Positions 38,093-46,719 of a stretch of 64,000 bases of DNA are shown in pieces. Numbering within the stretch: position 1 is the stretch's first letter; each line of letters starts with the position of its first letter. The notes beneath the pieces are model-generated. The model did not search any database and was not told the DNA's origin. It saw nothing but the letters and a program-made list of their open reading frames with translations. The position numbers and the translations under genes are program-made. This DNA is from Polaribacter sp. KT25b (GTDB lineage Bacteria; Bacteroidota; Bacteroidia; Flavobacteriales; Flavobacteriaceae): positions 806,001 through 870,000 of the forward strand of contig NZ_LT629752.1 in the NCBI RefSeq assembly GCF_900105145.1, written 5' to 3'.

Positions 38093-39742
38093 TTATTTAA
38101 GAGCTTCATCAATAATTTTTCCTGTGGATGAATTTGGAGCTTCTATTTGTAATAAATTTGAAATTGTAGGAGCAATATCAATAATTTCATAACTCTTTTT
38201 AGAAACTCCTTTTTTAATTCCGTTTCCATAAAAAATAACAGGAATATGTGTGTCATAAGAATACCCAGAACCATGAGAAGTACCAGTTCTACCACCAGTT
38301 AAAGTTGCAGGATAAGGAATAAGTAGTACATCACCAGAAAACTTTTGATTGTATCCGTTTTGTAACGAGTTTAAAATACCACTTGTAAAATTGCTTGTTT
38401 GCATTGTTTTGGCAGATACAGCTTTATAAATTCCGTCGAAATTAATAACTTCTTCTACTAGTTTTTCTGCAACAACATTTTTATCTAAACCTAAAGATTC
38501 AATTTTATCTTTATCTAAAAATATTTGATAATTAGAAATGTTTTCTATCAACTCAATCGAATTAAAATATTTTTTAGTTATCTCTAATGCAGCCTTTTTA
38601 AATTTGCTAAAACTTAAATAGTGAGCGGGTATTTTTAGGGATTGTAAATAAGAAGGTACATCAACAGCAGCATGATCTGCAGTTAAAAAAACAGTATAAT
38701 TATTCTGCCCTACTTGTTGGTCTAAAAACGATAATAAATCTGCAAGATCCTTATCTAAACGTAAATAAGTATCTTCTATTTCTTTGGATGCAGGTCCAAA
38801 TTGATGCCCAACATAATCTGTAGAAGAAAAACTTACAGCTAAAAAATCTGTGTAATTACTTTTACCTAAATTTTCGCCAATAATAGCAGCTTTTGTAAAA
38901 TCTGCTGTAAAAGAATTACCTGCAGGAATTGCTTTTATAATATTAAAACCACCGTTTTTCTCTTTTAAATTAGGAATATCATGAGGAAAAGATGTTGTAG
39001 TTTCACCTGTAAATTTTCCTTCAAAAATATTATCATCAACAATACTATTTGTGTATGTATTAATGTCATAAAGAGTATTCCATGGCGTTTTTAAATAACT
39101 GTCTGCTTTTCCAGATTTGTTAAAATCTAATACCCACTTTGGTAAGTTTTCCATATAAAAAGAAGAAGAAACCCATTCTCCATTTTTACCGCCATCAAAC
39201 CAATAAGCACCATTAGCTGTATGACCTGCAGGTAAAATTGCAGATCGATCTTTAATAGCAATTCCTATGGTTTTTCCATTCATGTTTTGCGCTAAATGTA
39301 ATTGATCTGTTACTGTTGTTGTTTGCATTCTTACAGGCGATTTTTTTCCTGTAGAACTTTCATTTCCAATAGTTTTGTAATTACTATCATCAACACAATA
39401 AATAGATTTTTTTAAAAATTTATCATACCAATTGTTAGAAATTATACCATGATTACTTGGTGTTGTTCCAGTATAAATTGATGTATGTCCAACAGCTGTA
39501 TATGTAGGTATGTAGTTATAATGTGCATTTTCTAACGAAAAACCATTGTTTAACAAACGTTTAAAACCATCATCACTATATCTGTTAGAAAATCGTCTTA
39601 AATAGTCATATCTCATTTGGTCAATAACAATGCCCACAACAAGTTTTGGTTTTGCAGATGTAGTTTCTTGTTTTACTTCTTGAACTTTACATCCAGAGAT
39701 TAGAATTGTAAAAAAAGTTAAGAATAAAATGTGTTTTTTCAT
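38093..39742 (-). CDS. PafA-like alkaline phosphatase lipoprotein
   Basis: 549 residues with a lipoprotein signal (ISGC, Cys18). The alkaline-phosphatase fold is clear: metal ligand Asp41 in GIVIDQMRYDY, nucleophile Thr82 in PTYTAVGH, the Asn in NNWYD near 103, and the PafA-type phosphate-binding pair Lys164/Arg166 in IKDRSAILPAGH. Further Zn ligands lie in DYVGHQFGP and TADHAA, and the last His in TGTSHGSGY. PafA releases phosphate from organic monoesters in Bacteroidota. Lipidation suggests an outer-membrane or periplasmic location. It heads a two-gene operon with the T9SS protein. Confidence 0.9.
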   Translation of the reverse strand: MKKHILFLTFFTILISGCKVQEVKQETTSAKPKLVVGIVIDQMRYDYLRRFSNRYSDDGFKRLLNNGFSLENAHYNYIPTYTAVGHTSIYTGTTPSNHGIISNNWYDKFLKKSIYCVDDSNYKTIGNESSTGKKSPVRMQTTTVTDQLHLAQNMNGKTIGIAIKDRSAILPAGHTANGAYWFDGGKNGEWVSSSFYMENLPKWVLDFNKSGKADSYLKTPWNTLYDINTYTNSIVDDNIFEGKFTGETTTSFPHDIPNLKEKNGGFNIIKAIPAGNSFTADFTKAAIIGENLGKSNYTDFLAVSFSSTDYVGHQFGPASKEIEDTYLRLDKDLADLLSFLDQQVGQNNYTVFLTADHAAVDVPSYLQSLKIPAHYLSFSKFKKAALEITKKYFNSIELIENISNYQIFLDKDKIESLGLDKNVVAEKLVEEVINFDGIYKAVSAKTMQTSNFTSGILNSLQNGYNQKFSGDVLLIPYPATLTGGRTGTSHGSGYSYDTHIPVIFYGNGIKKGVSKKSYEIIDIAPTISNLLQIEAPNSSTGKIIDEALK

Positions 39743-39768
39743 AATTAATTAAACTTTAGTAATAAGAT

Positions 39769-39776
39769 CAAAAGTA
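39769..39776 (-). promoter_or_regulatory. Promoter -7 element for the PafA-like operon
   Basis: On the minus strand TACTTTTG (39769-39776) matches TAnnTTTG exactly and lies 27 bases before the ATG. No TTG stands at the proper -33 distance, so the call rests on one element. Confidence 0.45.
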
Positions 39777-39853
39777 CGTTAATTTTTATTTTTGATGGAT
39801 GGATTTTACCCTCTATTGATGTAAATTTAATACTTTAGCACAAAATTTAATCT

Positions 39854-40594
39854 ATGAATTACATAGAGCACACTGGTAAATATTTTATGATGCTTGTTCA
39901 GGTTTTTAAAAAGCCTCAAAGAAAGAAGGTTTTTTATGAAGCTTTGTTCAAAGAAATAGAAGAACTTGGTTTAAAATCTTTGGGTATTATTATGTTTATC
40001 TCTTTTTTTATAGGTGGTGTAATTGCCTTACAAACTGCGCTAAATTTAGATAATCCTTTTGTACCCGATTCCTTAATTGGTTTTGCAGCAAAAAGATCTA
40101 TTATTTTAGAGTTTGCGCCTACATTTTGTTCAATTATTTTAGCTGGTAAAGTTGGTTCTTATATTACATCAAGCATTGGTGCAATGAGGGTAACAGAGCA
40201 AATAGATGCATTAGAAGTTATGGGTATTAACTCATTAAATTATTTAGTACTTCCAAAGATATTGGCAACAGTTTTATTTTATCCTTTTTTAATCATTTTG
40301 GCAATGATTTTAGGAATTTTTGGTGGCTGGCTTACTGGTCTTCTTTCTGGTTTGTTTAGTGGAGTTGATTATGTAATAGGACTACAAACTGAATTTAAGC
40401 CTTTTTTAATTGTATATTCTATGATTAAAACATTAATTTTTGCTTTTTTAATTGCCTCTGTGCCATCATATCATGGTTATTATGTAAAAGGAGGTTCTAT
40501 TGCTGTTGGTAAAGCAAGTACAAAAGCAGTAGTTTGGACCACCATTTTAATAGTAATAGCTAATTATATTTTAACCCAAATGTTATTAACCTAA
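39854..40594 (+). CDS. mlaE: MlaE-family ABC transporter permease
   Basis: 246 residues with five to six membrane segments. Family signatures include GGVIALQTALNLDNPF, the ILAGKVGSYITSSIGAMRVTEQIDALEVMGINS motif (partly quoted) and LPKILATVLFYPFL. MlaE is the inner-membrane permease that moves phospholipids between the inner and outer membranes. It is directly followed by the ATPase gene with no gap. The MlaD-type substrate-binding subunit is not encoded here. Confidence 0.93.
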   Translation: MNYIEHTGKYFMMLVQVFKKPQRKKVFYEALFKEIEELGLKSLGIIMFISFFIGGVIALQTALNLDNPFVPDSLIGFAAKRSIILEFAPTFCSIILAGKVGSYITSSIGAMRVTEQIDALEVMGINSLNYLVLPKILATVLFYPFLIILAMILGIFGGWLTGLLSGLFSGVDYVIGLQTEFKPFLIVYSMIKTLIFAFLIASVPSYHGYYVKGGSIAVGKASTKAVVWTTILIVIANYILTQMLLT

Positions 40595-41362
40595 ATGATA
40601 GAAGTTAAAGATTTATATAAAGGTTTTGGCGATGTAGAAGTGTTAAAAGGAATTTCAACAACATTTGAGGCAGGAAAAACTAGTTTAATTATTGGTCAAA
40701 GTGGATCAGGAAAAACAGTTTTTTTAAAATGTTTAATAGGATTACATACACCAGAAAAAGGAACAATTTCTTTTGATGGTAGAATTAATACACAATTTAC
40801 TATTGAAGAAAAAAGACAATGGAGACAAGAAATTGGTATGGTTTTTCAAGGGAGTGCTTTGTTCGATTCTCAAACCGTAGAAGAAAATGTAATGTTTCCT
40901 TTAAAAATGTTTACTGATAATACATATTCAGAAATGTTAGATAGAGTAAATTTTGCATTAAATAGAGTAAATTTACCAAACTCAAATAAAAAACTTCCAT
41001 CAGAATTGTCTGGAGGAATGCAAAAAAGAGTTGCAATTGCCCGAGCGATTGTAATGAATCCTAAATATTTATTTTGTGATGAACCAAATTCTGGTTTAGA
41101 TCCTCAAACTGCTATTGTAATTGATAAATTAATTCAAGAAATTACAGATGAATATAACATTACAACCGTAATTAATACTCATGATATGAATTCTGTAATG
41201 GAAATTGGAGAAAAAATAATTTTTTTAAAGAATGGAAATAAAGCTTGGGAAGGTAGTAGTGAAGAGATATTTAAAACTAATAATGAGGCTGTTGTAGACT
41301 TTGTGTATTCTTCTAATTTATTTAAAAAAGTAAGGGAAGCATATTTAAATGAAAAAAAATAA
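40595..41362 (+). CDS. mlaF: MlaF-type ABC transporter ATP-binding protein
   Basis: 255 residues. Walker A GQSGSGKT is at 34-41, followed by the Q-loop MVFQGSALFDSQTVEENV, signature LSGGMQKRVAIARAI, Walker B YLFCDEPNSGLDP and H-loop NTHDM. The LFDSQTVEENVMFPL text is typical of MlaF. It energises lipid transport with MlaE. The start codon follows the mlaE stop immediately, so they are coupled. A tRNA gene with its own promoter follows. Confidence 0.95.
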   Translation: MIEVKDLYKGFGDVEVLKGISTTFEAGKTSLIIGQSGSGKTVFLKCLIGLHTPEKGTISFDGRINTQFTIEEKRQWRQEIGMVFQGSALFDSQTVEENVMFPLKMFTDNTYSEMLDRVNFALNRVNLPNSNKKLPSELSGGMQKRVAIARAIVMNPKYLFCDEPNSGLDPQTAIVIDKLIQEITDEYNITTVINTHDMNSVMEIGEKIIFLKNGNKAWEGSSEEIFKTNNEAVVDFVYSSNLFKKVREAYLNEKK

Positions 41363-41371
41363 AAAATATGT

Positions 41372-41401
41372 TTGTTTTATTTAAAATAACTTATATATTT
41401 G
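41372..41401 (+). promoter_or_regulatory. Promoter of the tRNA-Lys gene
   Basis: TTG at 41372-41374 and a perfect TAnnTTTG (TATATTTG, 41394-41401) are separated by 19 bases. The mature tRNA starts 22 bases after the -7 element. Confidence 0.85.
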
Positions 41402-41422
41402 CAGCCGCTAAGAAAGAAAGAT

Positions 41423-41495
41423 GACCCGGTAGCTCAGTTGGTAGAGCATCTCCCTTTTAAGGAGATGGTCCTGGGTTCGAGCCCCAGCCTGGTCA
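41423..41495 (+). tRNA. tRNA-Lys, anticodon UUU
   Basis: The 73 bases fold as a cloverleaf. The D-arm is GCTC...GAGC, the anticodon stem TCTCC/GGAGA closes the loop CTTTTAA with anticodon TTT, and the T-arm CTGGG/CCCAG carries TTCGAGC. The acceptor arms GACCCGG and CCTGGTC pair at six of seven positions, with a C-U mismatch at pair 5-68. CCA is not encoded. It has its own promoter and intrinsic terminator. Confidence 0.95.
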
Positions 41496-41506
41496 CAATC
41501 AAAGTT

Positions 41507-41539
41507 AAAAACTCTGCAAATTATTGCAGAGTTTTTTTT
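41507..41539 (+). terminator. Intrinsic terminator of tRNA-Lys
   Basis: ACTCTGCAA (41511-41519) and TTGCAGAGT (41524-41532) form a 9-bp stem, extended by A-T pairs, followed by T up to 41539. Confidence 0.92.
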
Positions 41540-41610
41540 ATGCACTATAATTTTTTAAATTTAGATAGTTGTATTTTATATATATTTACATAAAATATAA
41601 TTAGGTAGAA

Positions 41611-43080
41611 ATGGAAACTGAAAAAAAAGACGAAAATATAGATGTCATAGAACAATCTAAAAATGACGTAAAAAGTGATGCAAAAGGATTGTTTTTAAGT
41701 ATTAAAGAATTCTTAATAGAACTCTTAGATTTTCGTCATGATACAGATCATGAAGCTACAATAAATGCTATTAAGGCAGATATTCCTTTTAAAGGAGCAA
41801 CAGCTTGGATTCTTATTTTTGCAGTTTTTGTGGCGTCAATTGGTTTAAATGCAAATTCTACTGCGGTAGTAATTGGAGCCATGCTTATATCGCCTTTAAT
41901 GGGGCCAATTCTTGGAATTGGGATGTCTTTTGCCATTAACGATATCAATACGTTAAAAAAATCGTTTGTAAACCTTGGAACGATGATTGTTTTAAGTTTA
42001 TTAGCTTCTTTTTTATTCTTTTACTTTTTTCCGCTAAGTGAAGATAATTCGGAGTTATTAGGTAGAGTTAGTCCAGATGTTAGAGATGTTCTAATCGCTT
42101 TTTTTGGAGGATTAGCTTTAATGGTAGCAAGAACTAAAAAAGGTACTATTGCTTCTGTAATTTTTGGTGTAGCTATTGCAACTGCATTAATGCCACCTTT
42201 GTGTACTGCTGGTTATGGTTTGGCAAAAGGTAATTTAACCTACTTTACTGGGGCAATGTATTTGTTTACAATTAATACTATATTTATTGCTTTAGCTACA
42301 TTTTTGGTTTTGAAACTTTTAAGTTTTCCAATGCATAAATATGCCAATGCAGCCAAAAGAAAAAGATATGCAATTATTGCTACGATAGTGGGTGTAGCTG
42401 TTATGATACCAGCTATTTTTACCTTTATAAATGTTTTTAATAAAAGTAAAATAGATTCACAAATTGGTGGATTTATAAAAAATGAAATTAAAAATAACAA
42501 TTCATTACAATTAATTGATTGGGATCCAGATTATCAGAAAAAGGAGTTATATCTAAATTTTTTAAGTGAAGTTACAGATGCAACCATAAATGATTTAAAT
42601 AACGAACTTTTAAATAAACAGTTATATCCTAATTTAAACGATTTTAAACTTAGAATTAAAGGAAGCGACACTAAAAGTTATGATTTAATAACAACAGCTT
42701 ATAAAGAAAAAAGAGAAGAACTTCTAGAAAGTAAAAAGATTATTGTCGATTTGCAAAGCCAAATTGTAGACTTGCAGGCAACAATATCTTCTTTAAATAA
42801 TAGAATTGAACAAGATGCGTTAAACAAACACCAAAACATTGTTGCTTTTAGTAGAATAGCTAAAGATACAAAGATAAGATATAGTGATGTTGAGAAAATT
42901 AGTTTTGCAAATGTTTTATCATCTAAAGATTTTATAAAGATTGATACAATTCCTACAGCAACTATTAAATGGAATTATCGATTAACTGATAGTATTATTA
43001 GACCTAAAGAAAGAGAATTAAGAACTTGGCTTCAAAAAGAAATGGAGTTAGATACACTTTTTATTAAAAGAGAACGATAA
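41611..43080 (+). CDS. DUF389-family membrane protein
   Basis: 489 residues. The membrane half (about 60-270) has six to seven helices and the DUF389 signatures NSTAVVIGAMLISPLMGPILG and FGVAIATALMPPLCTAGYGLA. The C-terminal half is soluble, with a DUF389-type alpha/beta region and a coiled coil (SKKIIVDLQSQIVDLQATI, about 375-410). The transport or signalling role of this family is not established. It has its own gene space between the tRNA terminator and a bidirectional terminator. Confidence 0.88.
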   Translation: METEKKDENIDVIEQSKNDVKSDAKGLFLSIKEFLIELLDFRHDTDHEATINAIKADIPFKGATAWILIFAVFVASIGLNANSTAVVIGAMLISPLMGPILGIGMSFAINDINTLKKSFVNLGTMIVLSLLASFLFFYFFPLSEDNSELLGRVSPDVRDVLIAFFGGLALMVARTKKGTIASVIFGVAIATALMPPLCTAGYGLAKGNLTYFTGAMYLFTINTIFIALATFLVLKLLSFPMHKYANAAKRKRYAIIATIVGVAVMIPAIFTFINVFNKSKIDSQIGGFIKNEIKNNNSLQLIDWDPDYQKKELYLNFLSEVTDATINDLNNELLNKQLYPNLNDFKLRIKGSDTKSYDLITTAYKEKREELLESKKIIVDLQSQIVDLQATISSLNNRIEQDALNKHQNIVAFSRIAKDTKIRYSDVEKISFANVLSSKDFIKIDTIPTATIKWNYRLTDSIIRPKERELRTWLQKEMELDTLFIKRER

Positions 43081-43111
43081 AAAAAGAGCATCCATTTGGG
43101 TGCTTTTTTTA
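43081..43111. terminator. Bidirectional terminator between the DUF389 gene and the SprT-like gene
   Basis: AGCATCC (43087-43093) pairs with GGGTGCT (43098-43104), with one G-T pair. An A-run precedes it and a T-run follows, so it can stop both convergent transcripts. Confidence 0.85.
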
Positions 43112-43121
43112 TGTAAACTAT

Positions 43122-43715
43122 TTAAGGTTTGTAAATTTTTACTTCTACATTTTGATTGAATAAATATACCTTTTTAGAGTGCATTTCCATGCATTCATAA
43201 CGTGTTCTTCGTTTATTACCTCTTTTGTAAATGGTATTTTTAAATACAAATAAATTACCAAAAGGAATATCAAAAATAAAATGTTTTCCAGAATCAGCAG
43301 AAAAACCTTTTAAAGCTAAAGATAAATTTACATCAGCATCTGTGCTTGCTTTTGGGTTTTTTAAATAGTTTGCTAAATAAGGTAATATTTCCTTCGGATA
43401 AATATCTGGATTGATAAATGGCAACATTAAATGCTGAAAAACAGTTTTCCATTCTATGCCATGAGGTTGCACACGTCCAAATTTCTGATGTGTTACATGA
43501 TGTGCAATTTCATGAACTAAAGTCAATAAAAACTGATATTTGTTCAAGTTATTATTCACCGTAATTTGAAATCTACCGTTTGGTAATTTTCTAAAATCAC
43601 CATGTTTTGTTGCTCTTTGATTCACAATAAACAAATCAAAAGAATGCTCATCAATTAAAAATTGAACAAACGGAATTGCTTTTGGTGGAATGTGTTTTTG
43701 GTATTCTAAACTCAA
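43122..43715 (-). CDS. SprT-like zinc metallopeptidase domain protein
   Basis: 197 residues. The HExxH zinc motif lies at His68-His72 (LVHEIAHHVTH), followed by the SprT-type HGIEWKTVFQHLM segment with a likely third His ligand. The C-terminal half has YKRGNKRRTRYECMEMHSKKVYLF, lacking the full CxxC pairs of the zinc ribbon in SprT. SprT/Spartan proteins cleave DNA-protein crosslinks in some organisms; for this bacterial branch the role is open. It lies 20 bases after the SDR gene on the same strand. Confidence 0.85.
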   Translation of the reverse strand: MSLEYQKHIPPKAIPFVQFLIDEHSFDLFIVNQRATKHGDFRKLPNGRFQITVNNNLNKYQFLLTLVHEIAHHVTHQKFGRVQPHGIEWKTVFQHLMLPFINPDIYPKEILPYLANYLKNPKASTDADVNLSLALKGFSADSGKHFIFDIPFGNLFVFKNTIYKRGNKRRTRYECMEMHSKKVYLFNQNVEVKIYKP

Positions 43716-43735
43716 AATTTAAATTTGCTTACTAC

Positions 43736-44416
43736 TTACGGTGTTGTTGTTGAAACTTGTAAAACTCTACCGTTATAAAATTTATTTCCTGTTAAAGAAA
43801 AATCAAAGATATAGTTTGCCATTTCTTCTGCAGAAAGCGGCGCTTTATAATCTGGAAAAGCTTCTTCTAACATTTCTGTTTGTACAGCTCCTAAAGCTAA
43901 AACATTAAAAGCAATTTGTTGTTCTTTGTATTCTTCGGCTAATAATTCTGATAAGGTAATAACGGCTCCTTTTGCTGATGAATATGCTGCTAAACCAGGA
44001 AATTTCATGCTTCCTTGAATACCGCCCATAGAACTTATAGTAACAACATGACTTCCTTTTTGTAAAAACGGAATTAAATTTTTAGTAATTTCTGCAACTC
44101 CAAAAACATTTACTTTATAGACTTCTAAAAAATCATCAGAAGTTAAATCTGTAAAAGGTTTGTTAATAAGTTTACCAGCATTATTGATTAAAATATCAAC
44201 TTGTTTCCAGTTCTTTTGGATGAAATCGGTTACTTTTTTAACATCAGAATTATTAGAAATATCAACAGAAAGTAAAGAGATATTTTTATGATTTACAGTT
44301 TCTAAAGGTTTTGTATTTCTAGAAATAGCTAAAACTTGATGACCTTTTTTTGCAAACAATTTAGCTAGTTCAAAACCTATTCCTCTACTTGTTCCTGTAA
44401 TAACAACGTTTTTCAT
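43736..44416 (-). CDS. Short-chain dehydrogenase/reductase
   Basis: 226 residues of a classical SDR. The cofactor motif TGTSRGIG is at 7-14, NNAG at 78-81, catalytic Ser around 128-129, and Tyr145 and Lys149 in YSSAK. The substrate is unknown. Such short, single-domain SDRs in this clade are often annotated only by family. It probably shares a transcript with the SprT-like gene downstream. Confidence 0.9.
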   Translation of the reverse strand: MKNVVITGTSRGIGFELAKLFAKKGHQVLAISRNTKPLETVNHKNISLLSVDISNNSDVKKVTDFIQKNWKQVDILINNAGKLINKPFTDLTSDDFLEVYKVNVFGVAEITKNLIPFLQKGSHVVTISSMGGIQGSMKFPGLAAYSSAKGAVITLSELLAEEYKEQQIAFNVLALGAVQTEMLEEAFPDYKAPLSAEEMANYIFDFSLTGNKFYNGRVLQVSTTTP

Positions 44417-44572
44417 TTAAATTAAAAATTTTGATGAAGCAATCTACTCAAATTTTCAAACATTTAAGAATTAAAATCAAACAAAAAGAAAAATAATTTT
44501 AGTTTTTATTACGCTTGTTATAATATAAATTATAGCCGCGCAAACTAACTATATTTTATGTAGTCAATTACT

Positions 44573-45034
44573 TTATTTATTGTTTTTTCTGATGTATTTC
44601 TTCTTTAATAATTTTTGCGCTTGTTCTACAGCCAAAGCAGGAATATTACTATAACTGCCATCTTTTTTATTTAGTTGATATGCATTTATAAAATTGAAGT
44701 AATATTTAATAGTATGTAAATTATTTTTAGCATTTATTAATGTTTGATAAGATGCTATTCTTACATCTTCTCTAAAATAATCATCAACATATTTTTTTAG
44801 CAATTCATCAGAAATAGAAATTTCTACGTCAATCTTTTGGTGAAATTCAATACTTCTTTTTCTTGAATTTTTTCTATCAAGAATATTATGAACGAGACCT
44901 TGTTTTACTGCAGTATAATCTTCTTGGGATGTTTTAGGATGTGCCATTAAAGAATTTCCTTTTTCATCTTTTGGATATAGCCAAAGTCCACTTAATTTCT
45001 TTTTTATCTTTCTTGGTAAACGAAATTTTTTCAT
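44573..45034 (-). CDS. Protein of unknown function, basic N-terminus
   Basis: 153 residues with no signal peptide or membrane segment. The start is strongly basic (MKKFRLPRKIKKKLSG) and is followed by WLYPKDEKGNSLMAHP. The rest is predicted mainly helical (DELLKKYVDDYFREDVRIASYQTL, cut). The end is again Lys-rich (AQKLLKKKYIRKNNK). It might bind nucleic acid, but no known domain is recognised. It stands alone on the minus strand with 156 bases of non-coding DNA before the SDR gene. Confidence 0.6.
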   Translation of the reverse strand: MKKFRLPRKIKKKLSGLWLYPKDEKGNSLMAHPKTSQEDYTAVKQGLVHNILDRKNSRKRSIEFHQKIDVEISISDELLKKYVDDYFREDVRIASYQTLINAKNNLHTIKYYFNFINAYQLNKKDGSYSNIPALAVEQAQKLLKKKYIRKNNK

Positions 45035-45050
45035 TTTTGAGAAATTAAGA

Positions 45051-45083
45051 AGACCTTACGATTTTTTTAAATCCGTGAGGTCT
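45051..45083 (-). terminator. Probable terminator after the beta-helix lipoprotein gene
   Basis: AGACCTTACGATTT (45051-45064) pairs with AAATCCGTGAGGTCT (45069-45083), with one bulge and one wobble pair. It lies directly after the stop at 45089 on the minus strand. The following T-run (CTTCTTAATTT) is weak. Confidence 0.5.
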
Positions 45084-45088
45084 ATAGG

Positions 45089-46600
45089 TTACTCTTCAAA
45101 AGTAATATGTTGGTAAGCGCCAATATCAGGATTTGTAGTTCTGTCAACTCCTAAAATATCTACATTAAAAGTAGAGGTTTTTGCTTTGTTTATAGCATCA
45201 GAATCTAGCCCAATAATAAAATCTTCATTTTGAGAATTTCTGAAATTAGTATATCCATTTAAAATGATGTTCTGATAAAATGAGTTTGTAAAATCTAATT
45301 CGGTATTATCTTCAAACGAATTGCTTGTGTCATTAAACTGAATCATACAATTACTAATGTTGTAATTGAAGATTCCTCCGCCATCAACTTTATCAATTAC
45401 AAATTCAATATTGTTATTTCCGTCAAAAATACAATTGGTAAAATTGGCAGCATGTAAATCTCTAGTTTCTATAATATCTTGTCCAGAATCATCTTGATAC
45501 GTAAAAAAGTTATTAATTAAAACGGCTGGTAATTGACGAATTCCGTTGTTCCAAAAGTTGGCAAATGTGCTGTGTGTAAAATTGTAAGTTCCACCAATTG
45601 TGGCAGCAAAAGAAGCTTCACCAGCAGAACCAATAACTACATTATGTGCTTCAATATTGGTTTCTCTAGCTAAAATTCCGTAGGTAGAATGATTGTATAT
45701 TTCGGTGTTTTGTAACTTTAAAGTTGGAGTAGAAGTAGCCCCAATACTATCAATTAAAATTCCAATAATTCCGTTTTTAATTTGTGCATGATAAATCTCA
45801 TTGTCTTTACTTCCTGCTCGCATCCAAATTGTGCCCCATTGTCCGGGAGTTTGACTAAAACTATTTTCTAGTCTATCGCCTTCAAAAATTACTTTTTCAG
45901 CTAAAGTTCCGTTTACTTTTAAAGTAGCTTTATCGTCAATAATTAAACCAGAATTATCATGAAAATGGACTTTTGCACCAGCGTTAATCGTTAATGTTTT
46001 ATTTGCGGCAACTGCAGCATAACCATAAATTACCGTTGGTTTTGTGTTTGTAAATGTAAGTTCTGTATCTGTTAAAAATCGTCCTTTTAGAGTTGTAGGT
46101 TCTCCATCAATAGTTAAACTATCAATTTTCATTGTTAATGCATCTCTACCCGGATAAATAAAATTAGCGTCTTGTACCAAAGTAACCAAATCTACATCTT
46201 GTTCATTTGTTCCGTTATCAAACAAAATTCTATCTGTGTATAAAGGATTTACTGTATTATTAACATCAATTGTAGTTTCTATAAAAACAAAAATGCTGTC
46301 TTTAGCTAAAATATCGATGTCGTTAAATTCTTTTCCGGGAATTCCATCAACATTTAATCTGTAGTTTGATGAGGTTCCGTTTTCTAAAGCAATTTTAGGA
46401 ATCGTAATTGCATTTTTACCTTTGTTATAAACTTTTAAATTATAAGTAGCAGAACCAATATTTGTAAATACGGTATCTAAAAAAACAGTGTCTTTAGAAA
46501 ATTCTAAACTTCCAAAACTTGGTATTGTAGAAAAATCTTTTCTGCAAGAACTCATAGATATTAAAGCAACACAAATAAGAAATGATAAAAAGTAACGCAT
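45089..46600 (-). CDS. Lipoprotein with right-handed parallel beta-helix
   Basis: 503 residues with a lipoprotein signal (MSSC, Cys19). An immunoglobulin-like N-terminal region (about 30-150, TVFTNIGSATYNLKVYNKG) resembles the DUF1573/ASH type. It is followed by a beta-helix (about 190-470) with repeated short strands such as LTINAGAKVHFHDNSGLIIDDKATLKVNG (cut) and AQIKNGIIGILID. The C-terminus GVDRTTNPDIGAYQ is a common ending of Bacteroidota beta-helix proteins. It is probably a surface or periplasmic carbohydrate-related protein, but no catalytic site can be named. Confidence 0.82.
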   Translation of the reverse strand: MRYFLSFLICVALISMSSCRKDFSTIPSFGSLEFSKDTVFLDTVFTNIGSATYNLKVYNKGKNAITIPKIALENGTSSNYRLNVDGIPGKEFNDIDILAKDSIFVFIETTIDVNNTVNPLYTDRILFDNGTNEQDVDLVTLVQDANFIYPGRDALTMKIDSLTIDGEPTTLKGRFLTDTELTFTNTKPTVIYGYAAVAANKTLTINAGAKVHFHDNSGLIIDDKATLKVNGTLAEKVIFEGDRLENSFSQTPGQWGTIWMRAGSKDNEIYHAQIKNGIIGILIDSIGATSTPTLKLQNTEIYNHSTYGILARETNIEAHNVVIGSAGEASFAATIGGTYNFTHSTFANFWNNGIRQLPAVLINNFFTYQDDSGQDIIETRDLHAANFTNCIFDGNNNIEFVIDKVDGGGIFNYNISNCMIQFNDTSNSFEDNTELDFTNSFYQNIILNGYTNFRNSQNEDFIIGLDSDAINKAKTSTFNVDILGVDRTTNPDIGAYQHITFEE

Positions 46601-46719
46601 ATATTTATTTTCTGTCTTCTCGAAAGCAATCGAGAGGTTAGTATAAGTCTTGTAAACTTTTTTAAAGAATCTTCAACTAAATATTTTGTATAAAATAGAA
46701 CTTAAAAATGAGTAGTTTA

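Noticed and set aside
46616..46645. TTCTCGA...TCGAGAG hairpin before the beta-helix lipoprotein gene as terminator of the cyclotransferase gene.
   Set aside because: The stem is short and there is no T-run on the minus strand; not called.
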